The position numbers and the translations under genes were made by a program. A stretch of DNA of 64,000 nucleotides from Comamonas phosphati (lineage in GTDB: Bacteria; Pseudomonadota; Gammaproteobacteria; Burkholderiales; Burkholderiaceae_C), in NCBI RefSeq assembly GCF_014637085.1, contig NZ_BMEU01000008.1, forward strand, positions 62,001 to 126,000. The letters are read 5' to 3'. Shown here piece after piece: positions 29,678 through 38,460 of this stretch (positions are counted from its first letter, which is position 1; the number at the start of each line of letters is the position of its first letter). The notes beneath the pieces are model-generated. The model was given only the letters and a program-made list of their open reading frames with translations, was not told the origin of the DNA and did not search any database.

Positions 29678-30433
29678 ATGTCGTCTCCCAAAGTCCTGTT
29701 CGGCTTCCACGCCGTTGGCGTGCGCCTGAAGACCGCCCCCCAATCCATCATCGAAGTCTATTTCGAGGCCACGCGCCGCGATGCGCGCATGCGCCAGTTC
29801 CTGGAGCGTGCCAAGGAGGCCGGCGTGCGCCTCATCGAGGCCGATGCCCTGCGCCTTGCCAAGCTGGCTGGCAGCCATGGCCACCAGGGCGTGGCCGCCC
29901 GCGTGGAGGAGGTCAGGGACACGCGCACGCTGGACGAATTGCTCGACGACCTGGAAGCCGAGGGCGTGAAGGCGCCGTTGCTGCTGGTGCTCGACGGAGT
30001 GACCGACCCGCACAATCTGGGCGCCTGCCTGCGCGTGGCCGATGGCGCGGGCGTGCATGCCGTGATCGCGCCCAAGGACCATGCGGCAGGCATCAATGCC
30101 ACGGTGGCCAAGGTGGCCAGCGGCGCCGCTGAAACGGTGCCTTACTTCATGGTGACCAATCTGGCCCGCACGCTCAAGGAACTGCAGGAGCGCAACATCT
30201 GGGTCATCGGCACCAGCGGCGACGCCGACAAGCATCTCTACCAGATGGACCTGACCGGTCCCACGGCCCTGGTGCTCGGCGCCGAAGGCGACGGCATGCG
30301 CCAGCTCACGCGCAAGACCTGCGACGAACTGGTCAGCATCCCCATGCAGGGCGCGGTCGAGAGCCTCAATGTATCGGTGGCCAGCGGCGTGTGCCTGTAC
30401 GAGGCGCTGCGCCAGCGTCTGGCCAAGGCTTGA
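29678..30433 (+). CDS. rlmB: 23S rRNA (guanosine(2251)-2'-O)-methyltransferase RlmB
   Basis: SPOUT-family enzyme that 2'-O-methylates G2251 in the 23S rRNA P-loop. Of 251 residues, the N-terminal substrate-binding domain (about 1-80, [13 protein letters not shown]) is followed by the trefoil-knot domain: motif 1 [22 protein letters not shown], motif 2 [11 protein letters not shown] and motif 3 [30 protein letters not shown] hexamer lies just 5' of the ATG (29664-29669), perhaps a promoter -10, but no clear -35 is seen. Confidence 0.95.
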   Translation: MSSPKVLFGFHAVGVRLKTAPQSIIEVYFEATRRDARMRQFLERAKEAGVRLIEADALRLAKLAGSHGHQGVAARVEEVRDTRTLDELLDDLEAEGVKAPLLLVLDGVTDPHNLGACLRVADGAGVHAVIAPKDHAAGINATVAKVASGAAETVPYFMVTNLARTLKELQERNIWVIGTSGDADKHLYQMDLTGPTALVLGAEGDGMRQLTRKTCDELVSIPMQGAVESLNVSVASGVCLYEALRQRLAKA

Positions 30434-30465
30434 TACTCTCGGCCGAGGACGCCGGGCGATCTTCT

Positions 30466-32421
30466 TCAGGGGGCCGGCGCGAGGCGCCTCGGGGGCTCCT
30501 GTGCTTCCAGGCCCTGGTGCATGATGCCGTGCACGGCGCTGGCCAGATCCAGCATGGAAAAGGGTTTGAACAGCACCGTGCTGCCTTCCAGGGCCGGGAT
30601 CTGCTCCTTCAGGTGTTCGCTGGAATAGCCGGTGGTGAACAGCATGGGCGTGAGCCGGCCTTCGGCCCGCAGCTGCTCGCGCATTTCCATGGCGGTAAGC
30701 TGGCCCGGCATCCGGATGTCCGAGATGATGAGGTCCACCTCCATGCCGCCCAGGATGTAGCGCATGGCCACCTCGGGGTTGTAGGCCGTGACGACCTGGT
30801 AGTCGAGCTCGTACAGCACCTGGGCCATGGCATTGCGCACCGACAGATCGTCCTCGATGATCAGGATGGTCTCCATCGCGCCTTCGGCCAGGGCTTCTTC
30901 TTCCTGCGGCGCCTGCACGGCCTGGCTGGCCCTGGGCAGGTAGAGGTGAAAGCTCGTGCCGCGGCCTTCGGTGGAGTCCACGGTAATCAGTCCGCCGGAC
31001 TGGTCGACGAAGTTCTTGACCATGGGCAGTCCCAGGCCCACGCCCTTGCCCTCGGCCTTGGTCGTGAAGAAGGGCTCGAAGATGCGGGCCTTGGTCTCGT
31101 CGCTCATGCCGGCGCCGTCGTCGCTCAGGCAGATGTGCACATGGTCGCCCTTGGCCTGGGTGTCGGGCTGGTCCAGGACCGTGTTTTCGAGCCGCAGCGT
31201 GATGTGCCCGCTGCCGTCCACCGCATCGCGCGCATTGATGGCGAGATTGATCAGCGAGTTCTCGAAGTACATCCTGTCGGTGCGTATGGACCACAGGTTG
31301 TCCTGCATATCGATCCGAAAGACGGTTTCTGCACCCACGGCTTTGGCCAGCAGGTCCTCGATGTCGCGCACCAGGACTTTGGGGTCGGCGGCTTCCAGGC
31401 TCAGCGGCCTGCGGCTGCTGAAACCCGTCAGGTGGGAAGCCAGCCGGCCGGCCTTCTTGATCGTCTCGTGAATCACGTCGACATGCTCGCGCTGGCGGGG
31501 GTCGGCCAGGTTTTTCTCCAGCAGGCCGGCATGCAGTCCGGTCACGAACAGCAGATTGTTCAGATCGTGCGCCACGCCGGCCGACAGATTGGAGACCAGG
31601 TCCATCTTCTGGGCCCTGGCCAGGTCGGCCTGGGCCTGGCGCAGCTCGCCTTGCAGTAGGTGCTGCTTGTGCTTGAGTACGGCGATCTGCTCGCGCAGAC
31701 GGTCTTCACCCTGCTTGACGGATTCGAGGTTGATGTTGGAGCCCACCCAGTACAGGACCTCACCCCGGCTGTTCTTGACGGGTTCCAGCGCGGAAAAATG
31801 CCACAGATAGCGTCCGTCGTGGCGCCTGATGCGCAGCCGGTAGCCCGAGGGCGCCTCGGTGATCAGGGCGCGCGACAGGCTGGCGTTGACCTCTGCCAGA
31901 TCGTCGGGGTGCACCAGGCTGATCCAGGTGGCATCGCTGAGATCCACGTGCTGCGCATGGTTGAAGGCATAGCGCATGAGCGCCTGGTTGATCCAGGCGA
32001 TTTCGCCGCGCGGCGTGGCAATCCAGGCCTGCTGGGGCAACTGGTCGAGAAACGCTTCGAATCCGTCTGAGGGAGTCAGCCCGGCTGCCGCAGGCGCAGC
32101 GGGCATGGGCAGCACATAACACTGCAGCGCGCAGGCCCGGCCGTTTTCGACGACAGGCAGGAAATGCCAGATGCCCAGCTCTTGCGGACAGGGCGTGCAG
32201 GCATCGGCCTGCGCGGCCAGGCACTCGGCAATGGCCTGTTGAAATGGGGCGCGCGCAAAGCTGCGCTCGCCGGCCGGCACACACCCAGGCCAGGCGAGCA
32301 GTTCTTCCAGGGCCCGGTTGGCAAATTCCAGGCGCAACTCAGGCAAGGCAATGAGGCCCATGGGCAGGGAAGCCGTGCTCATTACCTGCTTCAAGGCCTC
32401 CAGTGCCGGTGGGGTCATCAT
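30466..32421 (-). CDS. PAS-containing hybrid histidine kinase/response regulator
   Basis: A 651-residue cytosolic sensor with no membrane helix. The order is a degenerate PAS-like region (about 10-105), PAS/PAC domain (about 120-245, ending LYWVGSNINLESVKQ), a short coil, the kinase dimerisation box with phospho-acceptor H285 (SAGVAHDLNNLLF), and the ATPase domain with INLAINARDAV (N-box), DDGAGMS and GVGLGLPMVKNF. A C-terminal receiver (about 517-640) has D524-D525, phospho-acceptor D568 (IISDIRMPG) and the lysine in LFKPFS. The HDLNNLL box is typical of this orphan hybrid class. No partner output regulator is adjacent; the signal is unknown. Confidence 0.9.
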   Translation of the reverse strand: MMTPPALEALKQVMSTASLPMGLIALPELRLEFANRALEELLAWPGCVPAGERSFARAPFQQAIAECLAAQADACTPCPQELGIWHFLPVVENGRACALQCYVLPMPAAPAAAGLTPSDGFEAFLDQLPQQAWIATPRGEIAWINQALMRYAFNHAQHVDLSDATWISLVHPDDLAEVNASLSRALITEAPSGYRLRIRRHDGRYLWHFSALEPVKNSRGEVLYWVGSNINLESVKQGEDRLREQIAVLKHKQHLLQGELRQAQADLARAQKMDLVSNLSAGVAHDLNNLLFVTGLHAGLLEKNLADPRQREHVDVIHETIKKAGRLASHLTGFSSRRPLSLEAADPKVLVRDIEDLLAKAVGAETVFRIDMQDNLWSIRTDRMYFENSLINLAINARDAVDGSGHITLRLENTVLDQPDTQAKGDHVHICLSDDGAGMSDETKARIFEPFFTTKAEGKGVGLGLPMVKNFVDQSGGLITVDSTEGRGTSFHLYLPRASQAVQAPQEEEALAEGAMETILIIEDDLSVRNAMAQVLYELDYQVVTAYNPEVAMRYILGGMEVDLIISDIRMPGQLTAMEMREQLRAEGRLTPMLFTTGYSSEHLKEQIPALEGSTVLFKPFSMLDLASAVHGIMHQGLEAQEPPRRLAPAP

Positions 32422-32556
32422 GACGAGCCTTCAGTTTCGTAAAGCAGCAGTGTGTAACCGATAGTGTAGGCCTGCTTTTTGCTTGCCGATATGGCTCCAA
32501 CCCCTATTTGACAAAGGTTCATACAGTGCCGGATGCCGGCCGGCAGGCTCTCTCTT

Positions 32557-33033
32557 TCACAGCGTGGCCGCGAGCGCCTCAAGCTGGTCGGCGCACAGGC
32601 TCCAGCCGGTGTGAAAGCCCATGGCCTCGTGCTGCTGGCGCGCTTCCTCGGTCCAGTGGCGGGCGACGGCGGTGTAGCGCGTCTGCGCGCCCTCGGGCTC
32701 GAAAGTGACAACGGCGGTGAAGAAGGGCTTGGCGGAGGGCACCCAGCCGGCGGTATAGGCATCGGTGAATACCAGGCGGCGGTTGGGAACCACTTCCAGG
32801 TACACGCCGGCGTTCGGATATTCCTTGCCATCGGGGTCGCGCATCACGATCAGGCTGGCGCCGCCGGGGCGCAGATCCACCTCGGCGCGCGTGATCGTCC
32901 AGGGTTTGGGCACGAACCACTGCTTGAGCAGCCCGGTATCGGTCCAGCAGCGAAACAGCTTCTCGGCGGGGACCGGGATCGGCCGGGTGAGGACCAGATC
33001 ATGGGGGTGTTGGGCTGGGTTGGGCTGGGTCAT
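32557..33033 (-). CDS. SRPBCC (AHSA1-like) domain protein
   Basis: A 158-residue START/AHSA1-fold protein: N-terminal LVLTRPIPVPAEKLFRCWTDTGLLKQWFVPKPWTI (the FRCWTD..LKQWF pattern is typical), the GGASLIVMRDPDGKE strand, VFTDAYTAGWVPS and the C-terminal GWSLCADQLEALA helix. These proteins form a hydrophobic cavity; many sit in drug-resistance or VOC operons with unknown ligands. ATG 33033 has a strong AAGGAG. Longer frames read through the MFS gene upstream and are not real. Last gene of the leftward operon. Confidence 0.87.
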   Translation of the reverse strand: MTQPNPAQHPHDLVLTRPIPVPAEKLFRCWTDTGLLKQWFVPKPWTITRAEVDLRPGGASLIVMRDPDGKEYPNAGVYLEVVPNRRLVFTDAYTAGWVPSAKPFFTAVVTFEPEGAQTRYTAVARHWTEEARQQHEAMGFHTGWSLCADQLEALAATL

Positions 33034-33050
33034 CGGAAGGTCTCCTTTTC

Positions 33051-34493
33051 TCAATGGATGGCCGGCGAGGTTTCGCCGGCCCGCGAATCCGCACGCAGCA
33101 GGGCGTAGCCGAGCACGGCGGCGAGCAGGGCAAACAGCGCGCCTGCGCCAAAGGCCCATTGGTAGCCACCGTTCAGGGCGGCCATGGCCTCGCTGCCCCC
33201 GGCCGCCAGCGCCGCCGTGCGGGCCGCGGCCAGGCTGGCCAGCACGGCCAGGCCCAGCGCGCCGCCCAGCATGAACGAGGTGTTGACCAGGCCAGAGGCC
33301 AGGCCCGCATCGGCGGGCGAGACATCGTGCATGGCAGCCATGAGCATGGGGTTGAAGGCAATGCCGGCGCCCAGGCCCAGCAGCAACATGCCGGGCAGCA
33401 CGTCGAGCCAGAAGCCGCCGGAGTCGGCGGCGACGGGGGCGCGCGCAAACAGCATCAAGCCCAGCATGGCCAGCAGCAGGCCCGCGGCCAGCGGCGCGCG
33501 GATGCCGAAGCGCATGACCAGCCTGGCCGACCAGCCCAGCGACAGCACGGCCATGACCAGGTTGGCCGGCAGAAAGGCCAGTCCCACCTGCATGGGCGTG
33601 TAGCCCAGCACCTGTTGCAGGTACAGCGCCGACATGAAGAACCACGCGAACATGCCGGCCGACCACAGCACGGCGCAGATGTTGGAAATGCTGATGTTGC
33701 GCAGCCTGAACAGCGCCAGCGGCACCAGCGGGTGCTCCGCGCGTGACTCGATGAAGACGGACAGCGCCATCAGCAGGGCCGCAGAGCCGAGCAGCCCCAA
33801 GGTCTGCACCGAGCCCCAGCCGGCCTCATTGCCGTCCACCACGCCGTAGACGGCCAGCATCAGTGACAGCGTGACGGTGGTGGCGCCCGCCACGTCGAGC
33901 GTCTGGCCGCTGTCGGATGCTTTCGAGGCTGGCAGCAATGCCTTGCTGGCCATGTATACCGCCACGCCTATGGGCAGGTTGACGAGGAAGATCCAGTGCC
34001 AGCCAACGCTGGTCAGCAGGCCTCCCAGCAGCACACCCAGGCTGCCGCCGCCCGCGCAGACGAAGCCGTAGACACCCATGGCGCGGGTGCGCTCGCCGGT
34101 CTCGGTGAACAGGTTCATGATCAGCGACAGGGCCACGGCCGATACCACGGCGCCGCCCAGTCCCTGGATGGCACGGGCCGTTACCAGCAGCATCTGGGTC
34201 CGGGCCAGGCCGCAGGCCAGCGAGGCCAGCGTGAAGAAGGCCAGCCCTGCGAGGAACACGCGGCGGTGGCCGTACAGGTCGCCGAGCCGCCCGCCCAGCA
34301 GCAGGCAGCCGCCGAAGGTGAGCATATAGGCATTGACCACCCAGACCAGGCTGGTCTCGGTGAAACCCAGATCGGCACGGATCGATGGCAGGGCGACGTT
34401 CACGATGGTGCTGTCGAGCACGATCATCAGCTCGCCCAGGCACAGCACGATCAACGCCAGCCAGCGGCGCCGGGATGGGTCTGCGGCGTTCAT
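33051..34493 (-). CDS. DHA2-type MFS drug efflux transporter (EmrB/QacA subfamily)
   Basis: A 480-residue inner-membrane drug:proton antiporter, with hydrophobic segments consistent with 14 helices. Motif C-like and motif A features are visible: LIVLCLGELMIVLDSTIVNVALPSIRADLG, WVVNAYMLTFGGCLLLGGRLGDLYGHRRVF and LVTARAIQGLGGAVVSAVALSLI. Directly between the VOC gene (28 bases upstream) and the AHSA1 gene (17 bases downstream), so it is part of the TetR-opposed operon. Substrates cannot be predicted. Confidence 0.92.
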   Translation of the reverse strand: MNAADPSRRRWLALIVLCLGELMIVLDSTIVNVALPSIRADLGFTETSLVWVVNAYMLTFGGCLLLGGRLGDLYGHRRVFLAGLAFFTLASLACGLARTQMLLVTARAIQGLGGAVVSAVALSLIMNLFTETGERTRAMGVYGFVCAGGGSLGVLLGGLLTSVGWHWIFLVNLPIGVAVYMASKALLPASKASDSGQTLDVAGATTVTLSLMLAVYGVVDGNEAGWGSVQTLGLLGSAALLMALSVFIESRAEHPLVPLALFRLRNISISNICAVLWSAGMFAWFFMSALYLQQVLGYTPMQVGLAFLPANLVMAVLSLGWSARLVMRFGIRAPLAAGLLLAMLGLMLFARAPVAADSGGFWLDVLPGMLLLGLGAGIAFNPMLMAAMHDVSPADAGLASGLVNTSFMLGGALGLAVLASLAAARTAALAAGGSEAMAALNGGYQWAFGAGALFALLAAVLGYALLRADSRAGETSPAIH

Positions 34494-34521
34494 GCTTGGT
34501 ATTGCATGGCGGATGGCGGGC

Positions 34522-34908
34522 TTACTGCATCGAGTGCAGGCCGATCATGTTGCCCTCGGTGTCCTGCACGATGGCGCATTGGCCGTAGAGGCCTATGGAG
34601 AACTTGGCTCGGTGGATCTGGCCGCCGGCGGCTTCGACGCGGGATTGCTCCCCGGCGCAGTCTTTGCAGGCGAAATAGACCATGGTGCCGCCCGCGCCGG
34701 AGGAGGCGCCATCCATCTGCACCAGCATGCCGCCGGCACCGGGACGCTCCATCTCCATCGGAAAGGCCAGCATGCGCATGTCGCCGGAAGCATTGTCAGG
34801 CGGGGCCAGCGGCTCCAGCGTGCACTGGAAGACGGCTTCATAGAATTTGCGTGCACGCTCCATGTCCTGCACGTAGATCTCGAACCAGACGACGGGATTG
34901 GGTTTCAT
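34522..34908 (-). CDS. VOC (glyoxalase/bleomycin resistance) family protein
   Basis: A 128-residue vicinal-oxygen-chelate protein. NPVVWFEIYVQDMERARKFYEAVFQ gives the first beta-alpha-beta unit; MVYFACKDC and the final LYGQCAIVQDTEGNMIGLHS give the second, with the typical D-x-E/G-N-xx-G-L/x-H ending. The short PFP-like segment and methionine-rich middle match proteins annotated as VOC/extradiol-dioxygenase-like. AAAAGGAG precedes ATG 34908. The frame to 35079 overlaps the next gene and is not supported. Confidence 0.9.
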   Translation of the reverse strand: MKPNPVVWFEIYVQDMERARKFYEAVFQCTLEPLAPPDNASGDMRMLAFPMEMERPGAGGMLVQMDGASSGAGGTMVYFACKDCAGEQSRVEAAGGQIHRAKFSIGLYGQCAIVQDTEGNMIGLHSMQ

Positions 34909-34939
34909 GATGCTTCTCCTTTTCCAGTGAGCAACAGGG

Positions 34940-35593
34940 TCAGTTGCTGCGGCGCCGAAGGACCACATGCATGGCCTTCCCGGATGCCGTGAACTGTGTG
35001 CACTCGTATCCCAGGGCCGGCAGGTCCATGCCTTCGAGCAATCGCTCTCCGCCACCCAGCAGAACCGGCGCGACGGCAAGGTGCATCTCGTCGATCAGGC
35101 CGGCGCGCAGATACTGCCGGACGACGTCGACTCCGCCGCCGATGCGCACGTCCATGGCGCCCGCCGCCTCGCGCGCCCGTTCAAGTGCTTCGTGAATGCC
35201 GCCCGCGACGAAGTGGAAGACGGTGCCGCCCTCCATCGCTATGGGCGGGCGCGGGTAGTGCGTCAGCACAAAGACCGGGACGTGATAGGGCGGGTTGTCT
35301 CCCCACCAGCCTTTCCAGCGCATGTCGGACCATGGGCCGCGGATGGGCCCGAACATGTTCCGCCCGAGAATCCAGGCGCCCACATTCCTGAAGCCGCGCG
35401 CGGCGAAATCTTCATCCACTCCCGTGGTTCCGCCGTCGGCGCCCAGCAGCACGCGCTGGAAGGTGCGCGTGGGCAGGGCCCACTGGTGCAAGTCCCTTCC
35501 GCCCATGCCCATGGGATGGTCGATGTCCTGATTCCGGCCCGCCCCGTATCCATCCAGGGACATGGTGAAGCTTTCAATGCGTACCTGTGTCAT
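34940..35593 (-). CDS. Dihydrofolate reductase family protein (RibD C-terminal fold)
   Basis: A 217-residue DHFR-fold oxidoreductase: IESFTMSLDGYGAG at the start, RNVGAWILGRNMFGPIRGPW, PVFVLTHYPRPP and MDVRIGGGVDVVRQYLRAGLIDEMHLAVAPVLLGGGERLLEG, the last being the standard NADPH-binding and helix region of this family. It probably reduces a small molecule with NADPH; true folate reduction is not implied. GGAGGG precedes ATG 35593. It lies between two VOC-type genes in the operon. Confidence 0.9.
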   Translation of the reverse strand: MTQVRIESFTMSLDGYGAGRNQDIDHPMGMGGRDLHQWALPTRTFQRVLLGADGGTTGVDEDFAARGFRNVGAWILGRNMFGPIRGPWSDMRWKGWWGDNPPYHVPVFVLTHYPRPPIAMEGGTVFHFVAGGIHEALERAREAAGAMDVRIGGGVDVVRQYLRAGLIDEMHLAVAPVLLGGGERLLEGMDLPALGYECTQFTASGKAMHVVLRRRSN

Positions 35594-35676
35594 GCGCATC
35601 CCTCCGGGTCCGGTGGTTGCAGGCCGGATCGGGCCATATGCCGAGGGCTCATCCTGCACAAGCCCGGCCTGCGTGC

Positions 35677-36111
35677 CTAGCCCTGGCGGACGTTGACCAT
35701 CCAGGGCGTGCCGAAGCGGTCCCTGGCCATGCCGAAGCCTTGCGACCAGAAGGTCTGGGCAAAAGGCATCACCGTCTGTCCGCCCTCTGCCAGGGCGTCG
35801 AAGAAACGCTTGCCATCGGCCGTATTGTCGGCCTGTATGGACACCCACAGGCCCTGAGCCCGCTGGTAGCCGCCGCAGCTGGCGTCGGCACCGGGCATGG
35901 CGTCCGAGCCCATCAGCGACTGGTCCTTGATCTGCAGGTGCACATGCATGATGCGCTGCTTGGCTGCTTCGGGCAGGGGCGGCATGCCTTCATGCGCAGG
36001 CATCTCGCCGAAAGTGCCCTGGTAGACGATGTTGCCGCCGAACAGCTGGGCATAGAAGGCGAAGGCCTCGGCGCAGTTGCCGTCGAAATTGAGATAGGGG
36101 GTCAATTGCAT
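35677..36111 (-). CDS. PhnB-like VOC family protein
   Basis: A 144-residue VOC protein of the PhnB/3-demethylubiquinone-methyltransferase-like type: QLTPYLNFDGNCAEAFAFYAQLFGG at the start, HVHLQIKDQSLMGSDAM, and the closing QTFWSQGFGMARDRFGTPWMVN. AGGAGA lies just before ATG 36111. It is the first gene of the leftward operon and faces the TetR gene across a 214-base gap that holds two palindromes. Confidence 0.92.
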   Translation of the reverse strand: MQLTPYLNFDGNCAEAFAFYAQLFGGNIVYQGTFGEMPAHEGMPPLPEAAKQRIMHVHLQIKDQSLMGSDAMPGADASCGGYQRAQGLWVSIQADNTADGKRFFDALAEGGQTVMPFAQTFWSQGFGMARDRFGTPWMVNVRQG

Positions 36112-36181
36112 GTTGTCTCCTGCAGGTTGAGGGAAGAGGAATTCACAAGACTCCAGGCTATCCGTGCAATATGTCGCTTAT

Positions 36182-36196
36182 GTGTACAGCGTACAC
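36182..36196. promoter_or_regulatory. Operator-like palindrome 1 (TetR/efflux operon)
   Basis: GTGTACAGCGTACAC: perfect six-base arms around AGC, in the gap between the divergent PhnB-like and TetR genes. A TATGAT hexamer starts two bases after it (36198-36203), a possible -10 toward the TetR gene. Confidence 0.65.
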
Positions 36197-36217
36197 TTAT
36201 GATTATGAGGATTAAAA

Positions 36218-36230
36218 TGGACGCTGTCCA
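36218..36230. promoter_or_regulatory. Operator-like palindrome 2 (TetR/efflux operon)
   Basis: TGGACGCTGTCCA: perfect five-base arms around GCT. It shares the pattern TGKAC-N3-GTMCA with palindrome 1, and the two centres are 35 bases apart, so the pair could bind two regulator dimers. Confidence 0.6.
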
Positions 36231-36325
36231 CATTATGGCGAGGAGACTGTGTGAGGTCTGTGAAGATTCGTTTTCGAATGCTTCCGACCGCGACGGGGCT
36301 TCGCTTGATCGCTGCCGGATTTGCA

Positions 36326-36967
36326 ATGAGTTCACCTTCACCCAGAGAAAGAAAAGCGTATCACCACGGAGATCTGCGCCAGGCCCTGGTGCAGGCCGGG
36401 CTCGAGCTGGCGCGCGCGGGCGGGCCCGAGGCCGTGGTGCTGCGCGAGGCCACGCGCCGCGCCGGAGTGGCGCCCAATGCCGCCTACCGGCACTTTGCCA
36501 ACCGGGAGGCGCTGTTCGACGCAGTGCGCGCCGCGGCGCTGGGTGCGCTGGCCCAGGCCATAGAGCGGGAGATGGATGCCGCGCGCGGCCTCGGCGACGC
36601 GGCGCAGCGCGCGCGCGCGTTGCTGGCCGCCGTGGGGCGCGGCTATCTGGGCTTTGCGCAGGCCGAGACCGGCTGGTTCCGCTCCGCATTCGCCTGGGGA
36701 GCCCATGACGTGGAGGTTCCGCCCGATGCGGGGCGCACGGCGGCCATGGGGCTCAACCCCTTCGAACTGCTGGGCTATGCGCTGGACGCCATGCGCGATG
36801 CGGGCGTGCTCGCCGCCGAGCGCAGGCCCGGGGCCGAGTTCCTGGCCTGGTCGGCCGTGCATGGCATGGCCTTGCTGATGATCGACGGTCCGCTGCGCCA
36901 CGCCCCGCCGCAGATGCGCCAGGCGCTGGCCCTGCGTCTGCTGGACATGGTGGAAAAAGGCCTCTGA
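36326..36967 (+). CDS. TetR family transcriptional regulator with WHG-type C-terminus
   Basis: A 213-residue repressor. The N-terminal HTH is HHGDLRQALVQAGLELARAGGPEAVVLREATRRAGVAPNAAYRHFANREALFDAV, given here in pieces: the YHHGDLR start and NAAYRHFANRE recognition region are typical of the subfamily with a WHG C-terminal domain (FLAWSAVHGMALLMIDGPL). ATG 36326 (MSSPSPRERKAYHHGD) is chosen; the frame runs to 36251 through operator sequence. It faces the VOC/DHFR/MFS/AHSA1 operon and likely represses both. Confidence 0.9.
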   Translation: MSSPSPRERKAYHHGDLRQALVQAGLELARAGGPEAVVLREATRRAGVAPNAAYRHFANREALFDAVRAAALGALAQAIEREMDAARGLGDAAQRARALLAAVGRGYLGFAQAETGWFRSAFAWGAHDVEVPPDAGRTAAMGLNPFELLGYALDAMRDAGVLAAERRPGAEFLAWSAVHGMALLMIDGPLRHAPPQMRQALALRLLDMVEKGL

Positions 36968-37011
36968 ACGATTCGAGCAGGCAGATCGGATAGATCCGCC
37001 CATGTGACGCC

Positions 37012-37794
37012 ATGACAAAAAACATTTCCATCGATCCGCAAGGCAACTCCGACACCACGCTGACCCTGGTGCGGCAATGGCTGGCCCAGGCCCGGCGCAA
37101 GGAGCAAGGCGTCGCCGTGCTCACGGGGGCCGGCGTCAGCGCCGAGTCCGGCGTACCCACCTTCCGCGACGACAGCACTGGCTACTGGGCCCGCTTCAGG
37201 CCCGAGGACATGGCCAGCGAGGCCGGCTACCGACGCGATCCGCAGCATGTCTGGCGCTGGTATGAGTACCGGCGCGAGCTGATCCGCAGCGTGCAGCCCA
37301 ATGCCGGCCATGTGGCGCTGGCGCAGTGGGCGCAAGGCCATCCGGCTCGCATGGCCCTGATCACCCAGAACGTGGACGGCCTGCACCAGAGGGCCGGCAG
37401 CACGGGCGTGCTGTGCCTGCATGGGGAGTTGCTCAAGAACCGCTGGCTCAACCACCGCTGCGCGCAGTGCGACCTCGAGCATGCGGCCCCGGGAGAGCCG
37501 CCGTCCTGCCCGGCCTGCGGCAACCTGGTGCGCCCCGCCGTGGTGTGGTTCGGCGAGTCCTTGCCCCAGGGCGTCTGGGCCGAGGCCGAGCAGGCGGCGC
37601 AGAACTGCGAGCTGATGCTGGTGGTCGGCACCTCGGGCGCCGTGTACCCGGCGGCGGGCCTAGCCCAGATCGCCAGGCAAAGTGGCGCCCGGGTGGTGGT
37701 GATCAACCCCCAGCCCACCGAGCTGGACCGCGTGGCCCATGCGTTGCTGCACGGCCCGTCGGCCGAACTGCTGCCGCGGATTTTCGAAGATTGA
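37012..37794 (+). CDS. NAD-dependent protein deacylase, Sir2 family (1)
   Basis: A 260-residue sirtuin. GAGVSAESGVPTFRD forms the NAD loop, TQNVDGLHQRAGS follows, and the catalytic histidine is in CLHGELLKN. The zinc site is C-x2-C then C-x2-C (HRCAQCD and PSCPACG), then VWFGESLP and the VVGTSGAVYPAAGL nucleotide-binding end. It removes acyl groups from lysines using NAD. The short insert between the cysteine pairs is like CobB-type bacterial sirtuins. Stand-alone, 44 bases after the TetR stop. A second sirtuin is at 49420. Confidence 0.92.
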   Translation: MTKNISIDPQGNSDTTLTLVRQWLAQARRKEQGVAVLTGAGVSAESGVPTFRDDSTGYWARFRPEDMASEAGYRRDPQHVWRWYEYRRELIRSVQPNAGHVALAQWAQGHPARMALITQNVDGLHQRAGSTGVLCLHGELLKNRWLNHRCAQCDLEHAAPGEPPSCPACGNLVRPAVVWFGESLPQGVWAEAEQAAQNCELMLVVGTSGAVYPAAGLAQIARQSGARVVVINPQPTELDRVAHALLHGPSAELLPRIFED

Positions 37795-37833
37795 TAGCTT
37801 GCTGCTGAATATGAAGCTGCCGCCGCTGGCTTC

Positions 37834-38460
37834 CTAAACCCAGCCCATGGCGCCCAGCAGCGCGCCCAGGCCCAGCAGCCACAGCAGGTGCAGGCGTGTG
37901 CGCCAGACGAGCAGGGTGCAGGCCAGGCTCAGCAGCCACAGCCGCCATTCCCGCTCCGGCTGGCTGCTGGCACTGCCCAGCAGCCAGCCCGTGGCCAGCA
38001 GCAGGCCCACGACCAGCGGGGCCATGCCCTGCTTGAAGGCGCGCACGCTGCGCCGGTCCTGGTTGCGCTGGCCCCAGCGCGAAGCCTGCCAGGCCAGCAG
38101 CGAGCTGGGCAGCAGAATGCCGCTCATGCAGATCAGCACGCCCAGCAGCCCTGAAAGCCAGGCTGCGGCGCCGCTGCCGCCGCCGGCATTGAGGCCTATG
38201 TTCCAGCCCAGCAGGGCGATGAACAGCACATTGGGGCCGGGCGCAGCCTGGGCGATGGCGATGGAGCTGGTGAACTGTGTGTCGCTGAGCCAGCCGTGGC
38301 CGTCCACCAGAAAGCGGTGCATGTCGGGCGCTGTGGCAATGGCGCCGCCCACGGCCATCAGCGACAGCGAAAGAAAGTACAGCAGCAGCTGCACCCAGTC
38401 GGACGGCTGCATATGGATGGCCAGTTGCTGGGCGGCCTGGACTGTCGTGGCGACGCTCAT
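37834..38460 (-). CDS. Chromate transporter family protein, half-size (second of pair)
   Basis: A 208-residue membrane protein of the CHR superfamily. The N-terminal half shows GGAIATAPDMHRFLVDGHGWLSDTQF and AIAQAAPGPNVLFIALLGW, corresponding to the GG..A..P..H and PGPN motifs; five or six helices follow. ATG 38460 overlaps the stop of the upstream half by four bases (ATGA), so the two half-size proteins are co-translated and would form a heterodimeric permease. Substrate may be chromate or another oxyanion; not provable from sequence. Confidence 0.88.
   Translation of the reverse strand: MSVATTVQAAQQLAIHMQPSDWVQLLLYFLSLSLMAVGGAIATAPDMHRFLVDGHGWLSDTQFTSSIAIAQAAPGPNVLFIALLGWNIGLNAGGGSGAAAWLSGLLGVLICMSGILLPSSLLAWQASRWGQRNQDRRSVRAFKQGMAPLVVGLLLATGWLLGSASSQPEREWRLWLLSLACTLLVWRTRLHLLWLLGLGALLGAMGWV

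Noticed and set aside
33034-33666. N-terminal extension of the AHSA1 gene through the MFS gene
   Set aside because: A strong AAGGAG and the family start both lie at 33033; the rest is a shadow of the MFS gene.
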